From contig NZ_QLLY01000002.1 in NCBI RefSeq assembly GCF_003259365.1, forward strand, positions 1-64,000: a stretch of DNA of 64,000 bases, written 5' to 3'. The translations under genes and the position numbers were made by a program. Source of the DNA: Streptomyces sp. PsTaAH-137 (GTDB lineage: Bacteria; Actinomycetota; Actinomycetes; Streptomycetales; Streptomycetaceae). Within the stretch, counting starts at the first letter, position 1. Every line of letters begins with the position of its first letter. The notes under the pieces were generated by a model, which saw nothing but the letters and a program-made list of their open reading frames with translations, searched no databases and was not told where the DNA came from. Shown here in pieces: positions 1-9,022 of the stretch.

Positions 1-124
1 GAGTCCCCCGGCCCGCCCCTTCCCGAAACCGGGGCTGCGCCCCTGGACCCCTTCCTGGGGCGGGCGGGGCGCAGGTGTTGAGGGGCTGAGCGAGTGTTGC
101 GCGTGCGGGTGGTGGCGGGCTGGG

Positions 125-144
125 CGCGCAGTTCCCCGCGCCCC
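125..144 (+). repeat. 20-bp dispersed intergenic repeat, copy 1
   Basis: The sequence CGCGCAGTTCCCCGCGCCCC is identical to copies at 227-246, 50265-50284 and 50325-50344. It also occurs as its reverse complement at 50460-50479 and 50517-50536. Confidence 0.85.
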
Positions 145-226
145 CTTCAAGGCACCCCTGAAAGCCAGCGCTGCCACCATGAACCCCATCCGGACGCCGC
201 CCGCCCGCGGCCCGTGGACGGCTAAG

Positions 227-246
227 CGCGCAGTTCCCCGCGCCCC
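227..246 (+). repeat. 20-bp dispersed intergenic repeat, copy 2
   Basis: Identical to copy 1. Both copies share a following CTTCAAGG extension, so the repeated unit here is nearer 30 bp. Confidence 0.85.
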
Positions 247-288
247 TTCAAGGCGCCGGGAGCCCGTCCGGAATTGGCCCGCCCGGTG

Positions 289-1092
289 CTACAGCGGCTT
301 TCTGCCCCACGCCGAGATCAAGGGGGCCGTCGCCAGGTCCATCGAGCCTTCTCGCACGTTGGCCAGGTGGCGGTCGATCTCGGGGTCCGTGGCCAGGTTC
401 GCGGAGACCAGGTCGGCGCGGATCTGTTCGACGGTTGCCGCTTCCAGGGCCGTGCAGGCGGGGGACGTCAGGGGGAAGTACGCGTCGGCCTCCACCTGGT
501 GCAGGCCGGCCGCGCGCAGGAGGCCCGGGAGTTTGCGGCCGTAGCCGAGGTCGGCGCCGCGCTCGGCGAGGAGGGAACGGAAGCCGTGGCGCAGGCGGTT
601 GGCCAGCTGCTGTTCGGGGCCGCTCTCGTCGGGGCAGAGCAGTGGCTGGAGTGCGGGGTCGGCGTCCTCGATCAGGAGACGGCCGCCGGGACGCAACGCC
701 TGGATCATCGACTGGAGCGCCCGCTCCCGGTCCGGGACATGGACCAGGACGAGCCGGGCGTGGATCAGGTCGAAGCTCTCCGCCGGCGGGGCGTCGACGC
801 CGACGTCGTGGCGGCGCACCTCGACCGGTGAACGGGGTGAACTGGTCTGCCAGGACGTGTCGATGTCGGTGGCGAGCACGCGGCCGGTCGGACCGACCTG
901 CCGGGCGAGCCAGGACACCACCGAGGTGCCGCCGGCGCCGACCTCCCAGCAGCGCCAGCCGGATCCGATGCCGAGCCGCTCGATGTGGCGGAACGTCGTG
1001 GGGTCGAACAGCGTCGACAGCGCGTCGAACCGCTGGCCCGCCTCGGGCTGCTGATTGTCGAGAAGGTATGCGTGGCCGCCGGTTGGAGTCAT
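289..1092 (-). CDS. Class I SAM-dependent methyltransferase
   Basis: A 267-residue cytosolic protein with a Rossmann-type methyltransferase fold. The SAM-binding motif I region reads EVGAGGTSVVSWLA at about residues 50-63, followed by an acidic strand end (ATDID, about 74-78). A motif II/III region DLIHARLVLVHVPDRE and LRPGGRLLIED at about 108-140 is typical of ubiE-like small-molecule methyltransferases. The substrate cannot be read from sequence. The ATG at 1092 is preceded by only a weak ribosome site but opens directly into the conserved N-terminus. It diverges from the CorA gene with about 209 bp between them. Confidence 0.85.
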   Translation of the reverse strand: MTPTGGHAYLLDNQQPEAGQRFDALSTLFDPTTFRHIERLGIGSGWRCWEVGAGGTSVVSWLARQVGPTGRVLATDIDTSWQTSSPRSPVEVRRHDVGVDAPPAESFDLIHARLVLVHVPDRERALQSMIQALRPGGRLLIEDADPALQPLLCPDESGPEQQLANRLRHGFRSLLAERGADLGYGRKLPGLLRAAGLHQVEADAYFPLTSPACTALEAATVEQIRADLVSANLATDPEIDRHLANVREGSMDLATAPLISAWGRKPL

Positions 1093-1301
1093 GTCCCGAT
1101 CATCCCAGCCTCACTCCGTATACCGGGCATTTGACCTGGCCGCGGACGTCTCCACAGAGATCCACCGGAGCGGAATGCTCCGTTCCCACAGGGCTCGACA
1201 CGACGTCGGCGATCGCTGGCAGACTGGCTCGCCAGGTCGTCCTCACGACAGGACGGCGGCCAGGTACCAGCACGTACGAACAGCGGCGCAAGGAGCCGAG
1301 C

Positions 1302-2429
1302 ATGTCGATGGCGGGCAATCTGCGAAGGGTCGGCAGCCTGCGCAGGGTGGGCGGTCTGCGGAGAGTCGCGCGTCTGGCACGCAGACGGCCTCGGGTCGAC
1401 CTGAGTCACCCGGCGCGCTCCCCTCTCGGGTCGGCGGTGGTCAACTGCGTGACGTACCGCGACGGGCGGCGGGAGACGGGCGGGCGGGACCTCGTCGAGG
1501 CGGTGCGCGCGGTGCGCAAGGCCGACGACGGGTTCGTGTGGCTCGGTCTGCACGAACCGTCGGAGCTGGAGTTCGCCGACATCGCGGAGCTGTTCGATCT
1601 GCACCCGCTCGCCGTGGAGGACGCGGTCCACGCGCATCAGCGGCCGAAGGTCGAGCGGTACGGGACGACACTGTTCGCCGTCCTGAAGACGGTCTGCTAC
1701 GTCGAGCACGCGGAGTTGACGGCCACCAGCGAGGTCGTCGACACCGGCGAGATCATGGTGTTCGTCGGCCATGACTTCGTCATCACGGTGCGGCACGGAC
1801 GGCACGGTTCGCTCGGGCCCGTGCGGGAGTCGCTGGAGGCGAATCCGGAGCAGCTCGCGAAGGGCCCCGCCGCGGTGCTGCACGCCATCGGGGACAGCGT
1901 GGTCGACGACTATCTGACGGTGATCGACGAGGTCCAGGCGGACATCGACGAGGTCGAGACGGAGGTCTTCGCGCGGAACGGGGCACGGGCCGACCCCGGC
2001 CGGATCTACCAGCTCAAGCGGGAGCTGCTGGAGTTGAAGCGGGCGGTGGCGCCGCTGTCCCGGCCGGTGCTCGAGCTGGCGAGCCGGCCTTTCCCGGCCG
2101 TGCCGCCCGAGATACAGGCGTACTTCCGCGATGTGTCCGACCACCTGCTGCGGGCGGTGGAGCAGATAGCGGCGTTCGACGAACTGCTCAACTCGATTCT
2201 CCAGGCCCATCTCGCGCAGGTGACGGTCGCGCAGAACGAGGACATGCGCAAGATCACGGCGTGGGCGGCGATCGTCGCGGTGCCGACGATGGGCTGCGGG
2301 ATCTACGGCATGAACTTCGATCACATGCCGGAGCTGCACTGGCGGTTCGGCTATCCGCTCATGCTGTCCGTCATCGCCGCGATCTGTTTCGTGGTGTACC
2401 GGGGCTTCAAGCGCAACGGGTGGTTGTGA
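1302..2429 (+). CDS. corA: CorA-type magnesium/cobalt transport protein
   Basis: A 375-residue inner-membrane divalent cation channel of the CorA family. A cytoplasmic alpha/beta domain (about residues 50-200) is followed by a long charged helical region and two C-terminal membrane segments. The signature YGMNFDHMPELHW, with the GMN selectivity motif, lies in the loop after the first membrane helix at about 328-340. The protein ends in a basic tail, as in the family. The ATG at 1302 was chosen because AAGGAG sits 7-10 nt upstream; the frame stays open much further upstream but without coding character. The first 35 residues are unusual: three LRRVG-like units followed by more arginines. Confidence 0.9.
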   Translation: MSMAGNLRRVGSLRRVGGLRRVARLARRRPRVDLSHPARSPLGSAVVNCVTYRDGRRETGGRDLVEAVRAVRKADDGFVWLGLHEPSELEFADIAELFDLHPLAVEDAVHAHQRPKVERYGTTLFAVLKTVCYVEHAELTATSEVVDTGEIMVFVGHDFVITVRHGRHGSLGPVRESLEANPEQLAKGPAAVLHAIGDSVVDDYLTVIDEVQADIDEVETEVFARNGARADPGRIYQLKRELLELKRAVAPLSRPVLELASRPFPAVPPEIQAYFRDVSDHLLRAVEQIAAFDELLNSILQAHLAQVTVAQNEDMRKITAWAAIVAVPTMGCGIYGMNFDHMPELHWRFGYPLMLSVIAAICFVVYRGFKRNGWL

Positions 2430-2459
2430 GGGCGGGGCGCTCCTCGGGCCGGCCGCCGG

Positions 2460-3104
2460 TCAGCCGCCGTTCCACGCGGGGTGGCGGGGGTCGTCGGCGC
2501 GGATGACGACGTCGGCGTTCTCGGCGGGCGCGGTCTCGGTGTCGTAGCGGGCGAACGCCGGGAGTGTCCAGTGGTCGGGCTCGGGGGTGCGGCGGCGCAG
2601 GGCGCCGGGCGACAGGCTCACGTGGACCGTCAGGTCGAAGGGGAACCAGTGGTTCAGGAGGAGGGGGCCATGGAGCAACAGGGCGCCGCCCGGCGCGAGT
2701 CGGACCGGGGCGCTGCGGGTGGCGCGGTCGGTGGCCGGGTCCCACAGGTCGGGCAGGACGCAGCCCGTGCCGTCCGGTTCGAGGGGACCGAAGACCTCGC
2801 GCCACAGCGCGCCGGTGTCGAACCAGCTGGAGTAGTACGCCTCCACGTCCTCGTGCCCGTACTCGTAGCGGAGGGAGGCAGGACGCAGGAAGCCGTCCGT
2901 CGCGACGGCCAGCGAAGACCGGCCGCGCACGCGCAGCGCCTCGTGGACCCGGGCCGCGAGATCGCCGGGGCGGGCGGCCGGGGCGCCGTCGAAGGCGACC
3001 TTCGGCCAAGGGCTGCCGTCTGACGGTTTCAGGTCGAGCAGGCGCTCGGCGAGGGCGTCGCCGAGCCGTTCCCAGGTGATCGCTTCGAGTCGCACAGGGT
3101 CCAT
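2460..3104 (-). CDS. Uridine kinase-like protein
   Basis: A cytosolic protein of about 214 residues resembling the uridine kinase/phosphoribulokinase-like proteins of Streptomyces. It has the VAFDGAPAARPGDLAARV segment near residues 35-52 where a P-loop would lie, but not a canonical GxxxxGKS. The middle region (YGHEDVEAYYSSWFDTGAL) and LLLHGPLLL segment follow the usual family layout. The canonical Walker A lysine is missing, so kinase activity is uncertain. The start is ambiguous: ATG at 3104 or GTG at 3119, neither with a good ribosome site. It is convergent with corA, with 30 bp between the stops. Confidence 0.7.
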   Translation of the reverse strand: MDPVRLEAITWERLGDALAERLLDLKPSDGSPWPKVAFDGAPAARPGDLAARVHEALRVRGRSSLAVATDGFLRPASLRYEYGHEDVEAYYSSWFDTGALWREVFGPLEPDGTGCVLPDLWDPATDRATRSAPVRLAPGGALLLHGPLLLNHWFPFDLTVHVSLSPGALRRRTPEPDHWTLPAFARYDTETAPAENADVVIRADDPRHPAWNGG

Positions 3105-3160
3105 GATGCCGGGCGGCACGAGAGCGGTCGCCGGGTGGCCGGGGTGGGCATGACGTCGGT

Positions 3161-3991
3161 ATGAGCGGCGTCGATCCTCCCTTTCCCGTCACGCGCGGCC
3201 CCCTTGTCTTCCAGCCGGTCAAGCGGCGGCGGTGCGGCGCGTGCCGGAGCGGGCCGCTCGCGCTGCTGGTGCTCGAGGACGGGCAGCCGCGCTGTCTGGA
3301 CTGCGCGGACCTGGGTCATCTGGTGTTTCTGCCGCGCGGCGACAGCGCACTGACCAGGCGGGCGAGGGAGGAGAGCGGGCTTTCGGCGGTCGTGGTGCGG
3401 TTCCACCGGCGGCGGGGGCGTTACGAGCGGCAGGGGGTGCTGGTCGAGGAGGGCGGGCTCGCGCGGGCCGAGGCGCGATGTCTGGCCGACGCGGAGGCGC
3501 GGTCGCGGCGCCGGGAGCGGGATGCGGCGCGCCGGGCGGTGGAGGACGTGCGGTTCGTGGCGGCGTTCGCGGCGGAGATCCGGCGGCTGTTCCCCGGGTG
3601 CCCCGAGGTGCGGGCCCGGGCCATCGCCGGGCATGCCGGGTTGCGCGGCAGCGGACGGGTCGGGCGGAGCGCGGCGGGGCGGGCGCTGTCCGAGGGTGCG
3701 GTGACGGCGGCCGTGCGGGCCGCGGTGCGGCACGGGGACACGCCGTACGACCGGTTGCTGATGGCGGGGGTGGCACGGAGGGAGGCACGGAGTCGGGTCG
3801 GCGGGACGGTGCGGGCGGTGCTCGACGGGTGGACGGCGGGTGAAGCGGCGGGTGCGGGTGAGGCGATGGGTGAGGCGGCGGGTGCGGGTGCCCCGATGGA
3901 CTCGGCCGACCCAGCGGGGTCGTGCGATCCAGCGAGGTCGGGCGAGGTGACGGACTCCGGCGATTCCGGCGATCCGGGCCGGACGACATGA
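3161..3991 (+). CDS. DUF2293 domain-containing protein
   Basis: A 276-residue protein of unknown function. An N-terminal zinc-binding-like segment (RRCGACRSGPLALLVLEDG, then CLDCADLGH, at about 24-52) has two CxxC pairs. The DUF2293-like core at about 115-215 includes RRLFPGCPEVRARAIAGHA and a C-terminal RHGDTPYDRLL motif. The last 55 residues are a low-complexity Gly/Ala/Glu/Asp tail with an internal near-repeat (GEAAGAG twice), which is probably disordered. It diverges from the uridine kinase-like gene. Family membership is clear to me from the pattern, but the function is not known. Confidence 0.8.
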   Translation: MSGVDPPFPVTRGPLVFQPVKRRRCGACRSGPLALLVLEDGQPRCLDCADLGHLVFLPRGDSALTRRAREESGLSAVVVRFHRRRGRYERQGVLVEEGGLARAEARCLADAEARSRRRERDAARRAVEDVRFVAAFAAEIRRLFPGCPEVRARAIAGHAGLRGSGRVGRSAAGRALSEGAVTAAVRAAVRHGDTPYDRLLMAGVARREARSRVGGTVRAVLDGWTAGEAAGAGEAMGEAAGAGAPMDSADPAGSCDPARSGEVTDSGDSGDPGRTT

Positions 3992-4124
3992 TCGCGTGAT
4001 CGAACGTGATGGTTTCGGTATACGGAAGCTGTGCATACATGAACGGAAACCGCTCCCCCTACATGCACATGTGCGGCATGATCCCTACACATAACAGTCA
4101 GGGGGACGGACCAGGGGGCAGAGG

Positions 4125-4610
4125 ATGATCGAGGGGCCGTACTTCGTTCTGGTGGTGCTCGGGGCGTTGTGGTGCGGGGTCGCGGCCGGGGTGTTCATCG
4201 CGTTCTCGACCCTGGTGATGCGCGGACTCGGCGCGTTGCCGGCCGCGCGCGGGATCGCCGCGATGAACGCGATCAATGTGGCCGCGATGACCCCCGCCTT
4301 CATGGTCGTCTTCATGGGTGCGGCCCTGCTGTGCGCGGTGATCGCGGTCGTGACGTTCGTGCTCTGGCCGGACCCGGGGACGGCCGCGCTGCTGCTGGGC
4401 TGTGCGCTGTATCTGGCGGGATCGTTCGGGGTGACCATCGTGGCGAACATCCCGCGCAACGACGCGCTCGCCGAGCTGGCCGGTGACGAGGAGTCCGAGA
4501 GCAGCGCGGCGTACTGGCGCCGGTACCTGAGCGAGTGGACCCTGTGGAACCACGTGCGGGGCGGCGCCGCGCTCGCCGCGTCGGCCGCGTTCGTCCTCGC
4601 TCTGACCTGA
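4125..4610 (+). CDS. DUF1772 (anthrone oxygenase-like) membrane protein
   Basis: A 161-residue integral membrane protein with four hydrophobic segments (about 5-28, 55-80, 85-105 and 140-160). The conserved NIPRND motif lies at about 109-114, then WRRYLSEWTLWNHVRG at about 130-145. These are hallmarks of the DUF1772 family, which includes anthrone oxygenase-like proteins. The short conserved loop, with His and Trp, may bind a substrate or cofactor; the actual reaction is unknown. The ATG at 4125 follows GGGGGCAGAGG. The gene stands alone, about 105 bp before gltD. Confidence 0.8.
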   Translation: MIEGPYFVLVVLGALWCGVAAGVFIAFSTLVMRGLGALPAARGIAAMNAINVAAMTPAFMVVFMGAALLCAVIAVVTFVLWPDPGTAALLLGCALYLAGSFGVTIVANIPRNDALAELAGDEESESSAAYWRRYLSEWTLWNHVRGGAALAASAAFVLALT

Positions 4611-4715
4611 GACGCGGCCCGCGCGCGGCCCGGACGTCCCGGCCCGGCGGAACGGGCAGGGCGCGCCGACCCGACGTATCGTGGCGCAAAGGGGTCACAG
4701 CGCAGGGAGAGGGCC

Positions 4716-6206
4716 ATGGCCGACCCCAAGGGCTTTCTCACCACACCGCGCCGGGAAGCACCGCGCCGCCCGGTCGAGGAGCGGGTGCGCGACTGGGACG
4801 AGGTCTACGTCCCCGGCGGGCTGCTGCCGATCGTCGGCGCGCAGGCGGACCGGTGCATGGACTGCGGGATCCCGTTCTGCCACGAGGCGTGCCCCCTGGG
4901 GAATCTGATCCCGGAGTGGAACGAGTTGGTCGCGCGGGACGACTGGCGCGCCGCGAGCGAGCGGCTGCACGCCACCAACAACTTCCCCGAGTTCACCGGG
5001 CGGCTGTGTCCCGCGCCCTGCGAGGCGGGCTGCGTCCTCGCCATCAACCAGCCCGCGGTGACCATCAAGAACGTGGAGGTGGCGATCGCCGACCGGGCCT
5101 GGGACGAGGGCTTCGTCGCCGCGCGGCCGCCGGAGCGGCTGAGCGGGCGGACCGTCGCCGTCATCGGTTCGGGGCCCGCCGGGCTCGCGGCGGCGCAGCA
5201 GTTGACGCGTGCGGGGCACACCGTCGCCGTGTACGAGCGGGACGACCGGGTGGGCGGGCTGCTGCGGTACGGGATCCCGTCCTTCAAGATGGAGAAGCGC
5301 CAACTGGATCGCAGGGTGGCGCAGTTGGTGGCCGAGGGCGTTCGGTTCCGTACGTCCGTGGAGATCGGGCGGGATCTCGGCGCCGACCGGCTGCGGGCCC
5401 GGTACGACGCCGTGGTCGTCGCCACCGGGGCGACGGCCTGGCGTGAACTGGACGTACTGGGGCGTGAGTTGGCCGGGGTTCATCAGGCGATGGAGTACCT
5501 GCCGCTCGCCAACCGGGTCGGCGAGGGCGATCTGGCGGTGTCGCCGCTCACCGCGGAGGGGAAGCACGTCGTCATCGTCGGCGGCGGGGACACCGGGGCG
5601 GACTGCCTGGGCACGGCGGTGCGGGAACGGGCGGCGTCCGTCTCGCAGTTGGACATCTACGCCCAGCCCGGTGACGTGCGCGACGAGGAGGCCGAGCCCT
5701 GGCCGACGTATCCGAAGCTGTACCGCCTTTCGGCCGCCCACGAGGAGGCGGGTGAGCTGCGGACCGCCCCGGCCGCCGACGCGGACGCGCGGCTCTTCGC
5801 GGCGTCGACGCTCCGCTTCACCGGCGACGCGGACGGGCATGTGCGCCAGGTGCATCTGGTCGAGGTGGACGCGGGGCGCAGGCCGCGGGTCGGGACGGAG
5901 CGCGGGCTGCCCGCCGATCTGGTGCTGATCGCGCTCGGGTTCCACGGTCCGGAGCGCCGGGCCGGCGGGCTCGGGGACCAGTTGGGGCTGGGGATCGGCG
6001 AGCGGGGCGGGTTCGCGCGGGACGCCGCGTTCGCGACCGAGGTGCCGGGGGTGTTCGTCGCCGGGGACGCGGGGCGGGGGCAGTCGCTCGTGGTGTGGGC
6101 CATCGCGGAGGGGCGGGCCGCCGCCGCGGCGGTCGACCGGTGGCTGACGGGGTCGACGCGGCTGCCGGTGCCGATCGGGGCGCACGACCGGCCCATGGGC
6201 GTATGA
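4716..6206 (+). CDS. gltD: Glutamate synthase small subunit (GltD-like, orphan)
   Basis: A 496-residue NADPH-dependent oxidoreductase of the GltD/beta-subunit family. The N-terminal domain has the iron-sulfur cysteines RCMDCGIPFCHEACPLGN (about 46-63) and CPAPCEAGC (about 97-105). A FAD-binding GSGPAGLAAA motif is at about 151-160, and an NADPH-binding GGGDTGADCLG motif at about 287-297. A second FAD motif, GVFVAGDAGRGQSLVVWAI, is near the C-terminus. The family passes electrons from NADPH to a partner, classically GltB, for glutamate synthesis from glutamine and 2-oxoglutarate. No gltB lies beside it, so it may serve a remote GltB or another acceptor. The ATG at 4716 follows a GGGAGAGG ribosome site. 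Confidence 0.9.
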   Translation: MADPKGFLTTPRREAPRRPVEERVRDWDEVYVPGGLLPIVGAQADRCMDCGIPFCHEACPLGNLIPEWNELVARDDWRAASERLHATNNFPEFTGRLCPAPCEAGCVLAINQPAVTIKNVEVAIADRAWDEGFVAARPPERLSGRTVAVIGSGPAGLAAAQQLTRAGHTVAVYERDDRVGGLLRYGIPSFKMEKRQLDRRVAQLVAEGVRFRTSVEIGRDLGADRLRARYDAVVVATGATAWRELDVLGRELAGVHQAMEYLPLANRVGEGDLAVSPLTAEGKHVVIVGGGDTGADCLGTAVRERAASVSQLDIYAQPGDVRDEEAEPWPTYPKLYRLSAAHEEAGELRTAPAADADARLFAASTLRFTGDADGHVRQVHLVEVDAGRRPRVGTERGLPADLVLIALGFHGPERRAGGLGDQLGLGIGERGGFARDAAFATEVPGVFVAGDAGRGQSLVVWAIAEGRAAAAAVDRWLTGSTRLPVPIGAHDRPMGV

Positions 6207-6259
6207 GGAGAACGCCGGCGGCCGGGCGTTGTCAGTGACCGTCTGTAGGGTGCGGCTTC

Positions 6260-7753
6260 ATGACGGGATCGGGGGCGGGGCAGGGCCCGGAGCGGGGGCC
6301 GACGGCGGGCTCGTGGGTCGACACGGCGGAGCGCGTCGGGGTCGATCTGCACCTGGAGTTGCCGGGTTCGGGGAGCCGGCGGGGTGCGCTGGCGGACGCG
6401 TTGCGGGACTCCGTGCGGTCCGGGCGGCTGTCGCCCGGGACCCGGCTGCCGCCGTACCGCGCGCTCGCCGCCGACCTCGGGGTCGCCCGCAACACGGTCG
6501 CCGACGCCTATGCCGAGCTCGTCGCGGAGGGCTGGCTCACCGCGCGCCAGGGTTCGGGGACACGGGTCGCGGAGCGGGCCCGGCCGCTGGGCGGGGCCGG
6601 GCGGGCGCCGGAGGATGCGCCGGTACGGGATCCGGGGCCGGCGCACGATCTGCGGCAGGGAGCGCCGGACGCGTCGGCGTTCCCCCGGGCGGCGTGGGCG
6701 GCGGCGTACCGGCGGGCCCTGAACGCCGCGCCCGCCGCCGCTTTCGGGCCCGGCGACCCGCAGGGCCGGATCGAGCTGCGCACCGCTCTCACCGAGTACC
6801 TGGCCCGCTCGCGCGGAGTACGCGCCGATCCCGGACGCATCGTCGTCTGCTCCGGGTTCGCGCACGCGCTGCGGCTGCTCCACGGCGAGAAGGTGCTGCG
6901 CGGGCCGCTCGCGGTGGAGGAGTACGGGCTGTCGTTCCACCGTGAGCTGCTGCACGGGGCGGGGGTGCGGACGGTTCCGCTCACGGTCGACGAACACGGG
7001 GCGCGGGTGGCGGAGTTGAGCGCGCTCGGGAGTGGTGTGCGCGGGGTGCTGCTCACCCCGGCGCACCAGTTCCCCACCGGCGGGCCGTTGCACCCGGAGC
7101 GGCGGGCCGCCGTGGTGGACTGGGCGCGCGGGCGCGGCGGTCTTGTGCTGGAGGACGACTACGACGGGGAGTTCCGCTACGACCGCAAGCCCGTCGGGGC
7201 GGTGCAGGGCCTCGATCCCGAGCACGTCGTGTACGTCGGGTCGGTGAGCAAGAGCCTCTCCCCCGCGCTGCGGCTGGGGTGGATGGTGCTGCCGGGACAT
7301 CTGGTGCGGGATGTCGTCGCGGCCAAGGGCGAGCGGGAGCAATGGGCGAGCGCGCTCGACCAGTTGGCGCTCGCCGAGTTCCTGGCGTCAGGGGCGTACG
7401 ACCGGCATGTACGGAGGATGCGGCAGCGTTACCGGGCGCGCCGGGATCTGCTGGTGAGGGCGCTGGCCGAGCGGGCGCCGTGGGCCGAGGTGGGCGGGGT
7501 CGCGGCGGGGCTGCACGCCGTGGTGCGGTTGCCCTCCGGGCGGGAGCGGGAGGTGCTCCTCGCCGCGCGGGCGCGGGGCATCGCGGTGGAGGGGCTGACG
7601 GCGTTCCGGCACCCGGAGGCCACGGGCGGGGACGGGGACACGGGCCACGATCCGGGCGGCGACGGCCTGGTCGTCGGCTGTGCGGCGGCGGCCGAGCGGG
7701 CCTACGGAGCGGCCGTCGAGGCGTTGTGCGAAGTGCTGGAGCGAGTGGGCTGA
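6260..7753 (+). CDS. MocR/PdxR-type GntR-aminotransferase fusion regulator
   Basis: A 497-residue transcription factor. An N-terminal winged helix of the GntR type (about 25-95, with GVARNTVADAYAELVAEGWL as the recognition region) is joined to a fold-type I aminotransferase-like domain. The PLP lysine is visible in YVGSVSKSLSP at about residue 330, with the preceding LEDDYDGEFRYDR motif that contacts PLP. MocR proteins use PLP as an effector and often control vitamin B6 or amino acid genes. No target is obvious; gltD ends 53 bp upstream on the same strand and could be co-transcribed. The downstream neighbour is convergent. Confidence 0.9.
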   Translation: MTGSGAGQGPERGPTAGSWVDTAERVGVDLHLELPGSGSRRGALADALRDSVRSGRLSPGTRLPPYRALAADLGVARNTVADAYAELVAEGWLTARQGSGTRVAERARPLGGAGRAPEDAPVRDPGPAHDLRQGAPDASAFPRAAWAAAYRRALNAAPAAAFGPGDPQGRIELRTALTEYLARSRGVRADPGRIVVCSGFAHALRLLHGEKVLRGPLAVEEYGLSFHRELLHGAGVRTVPLTVDEHGARVAELSALGSGVRGVLLTPAHQFPTGGPLHPERRAAVVDWARGRGGLVLEDDYDGEFRYDRKPVGAVQGLDPEHVVYVGSVSKSLSPALRLGWMVLPGHLVRDVVAAKGEREQWASALDQLALAEFLASGAYDRHVRRMRQRYRARRDLLVRALAERAPWAEVGGVAAGLHAVVRLPSGREREVLLAARARGIAVEGLTAFRHPEATGGDGDTGHDPGGDGLVVGCAAAAERAYGAAVEALCEVLERVG

Positions 7754-7879
7754 GCCGACCCGCGGAGCCCGACTCGGCGAGCGGCACCGACCCGGGAAGC
7801 GAACCCCGGGAGCCGACGCACCGAGCGAACCCGGCGATCGGCACCGGTCCACTCGGCGCGGCAGCGGAGGGAGCCCGGT

Positions 7880-8152
7880 TCAGGACAGCAGAAAGTCCGC
7901 GGCCCCGGCCTTGGCCCCCTCGATGAACGCGGAGATCTCGCTGAGCGTGTAGATCAGTGCCGGACCGTCCGGGTCGGAGGACTGGCGGACGGCGACCCGG
8001 CCGTCGGCCAGCTTCATCGCTTCGAGGCAGTTGCCGCCGTTGCCACCGCTCCAGGGCTTGTGCCAGCCTTCGCCGCCGAGGTCACGCGCGGGCATGCCGT
8101 TGTAGACCGGCTCTCCGTCGACTCCTCGTATCCGGTCCTTGATCTGGTCCAT
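7880..8152 (-). CDS. DUF397 domain-containing protein, partner of the XRE regulator
   Basis: A 90-residue cytosolic protein of the DUF397 family, found next to XRE/DUF5753 regulators in Streptomyces. The signature WHKPWSGGNGGNCLEAMKL (about 30-48) is followed by VAVRQSSDPDGPALIYT and a C-terminal SAFIEGAKAGAADFLL segment; Ser-Asp-Pro-DGP-L is the family core. Related proteins are small partners or antagonists of the adjacent regulator in developmental loci such as bldB/abaA/whiJ-like clusters. Its ATG directly abuts the XRE stop codon with no intervening base, so translational coupling is likely. Confidence 0.9.
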   Translation of the reverse strand: MDQIKDRIRGVDGEPVYNGMPARDLGGEGWHKPWSGGNGGNCLEAMKLADGRVAVRQSSDPDGPALIYTLSEISAFIEGAKAGAADFLLS

Positions 8153-9022
8153 TCACAGCTCCTTGCGGAGATCGCTGAGGATCTCCTTTGTGCGTGGTGC
8201 GGTTGCGGCATGTGCCGCCATGCGGTCCATGACCTCCAGGTGGGTGGCCACCTCGGGGCGCGCGTCGAGATAGACGGCGCCGGTCAGGTACTCGCTGTAG
8301 ACCATGTCGGGCAGTTCCGGCACGGCGAACCGGAACAGCACGAAGGGTCCGTAGGTGCCCGGGTGCGGCCCGGACGCGAACTGGGCGACCTGGAGCGTCA
8401 CGTTCGGCAGCTCGGTGACGTCGAGCAGCCGGTCGAGCTGGCCGCGCATCACCGCCGCGTCGCCGACCGGGCGGCGCAGCGCCGTCTCGTCCATGACCAT
8501 CCACAGACGCGGCGCGTCCTCCCGGGTGAGCAGGGCCTGGCGCTGCATGCGCAGGGCGACGTGCCGCTCGACGAGGCCCGGGTCGTCGACCAGTGCGCGG
8601 CCGATCGCTCCGGACTTCAGCACTCCGCGCGCGTACTCCTCGGTCTGCAGCAGTCCGGGCACGAAGTGCGGTTCGTACGACCTGATGAGGGACGCGGCGC
8701 CCTCCAGGCTCACGTACATCGAGAACCAGCCGGGCAGGATGTCGTGGAACCTCTGCCACCAGCCCGGCTTGTTCGCGTCCTCGGCGAGCTGCACGAAGGC
8801 GTCGGCCTCGGTGTCGGTGACGCCGTAGGACTTCAGGAGCATCTGGAGGTACGGAATCTTGAGCGCGACCTCGGCGGTCTCCATGCGGCGGACCGTCGCG
8901 GCGGTTACACGGAGTACCTTCGCCGCGTCCTCGCGCTTGAGGCCCGCGGCCTCGCGCAGGTCCTGGAGACGGCGCCCGAGAACGACCTGGCCGACCGTCG
9001 GCGCGGACCGCGGTTCACTCAC
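8153..9022 (-). CDS. XRE-family regulator with DUF5753 domain (WhiJ-like)
   Basis: A 289-residue DNA-binding protein. A Cro/C1-type helix-turn-helix occupies about residues 8-70 (LGRRLQDLREAAGLKREDAA, then VTAATVRRMETAEV). It is followed by a DUF5753 domain (about 100-280), with the characteristic YEPHFVPGLLQTEEYARGVL at about 118-137. These regulators are abundant in Streptomyces and work with a DUF397 protein and an anti-sigma-like ATPase. The GTG at 9022 has GGGAGG about 8 nt upstream. It diverges from the ATPase gene across about 275 bp that contain a 7-bp inverted repeat, a likely operator. Confidence 0.9.
   Translation of the reverse strand: MSEPRSAPTVGQVVLGRRLQDLREAAGLKREDAAKVLRVTAATVRRMETAEVALKIPYLQMLLKSYGVTDTEADAFVQLAEDANKPGWWQRFHDILPGWFSMYVSLEGAASLIRSYEPHFVPGLLQTEEYARGVLKSGAIGRALVDDPGLVERHVALRMQRQALLTREDAPRLWMVMDETALRRPVGDAAVMRGQLDRLLDVTELPNVTLQVAQFASGPHPGTYGPFVLFRFAVPELPDMVYSEYLTGAVYLDARPEVATHLEVMDRMAAHAATAPRTKEILSDLRKEL

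Larger units (their letters stand above)
1..288. other. Intergenic region with dispersed repeats, no gene seen
   Basis: No reading frame here has convincing start, ribosome site and codon bias. The stretch is built of Streptomyces-type intergenic repeat units: a GC-rich block at about 22-60 and two copies of a 20-bp unit at 125-144 and 227-246. It lies downstream of the methyltransferase gene that ends at 289. Confidence 0.6.
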
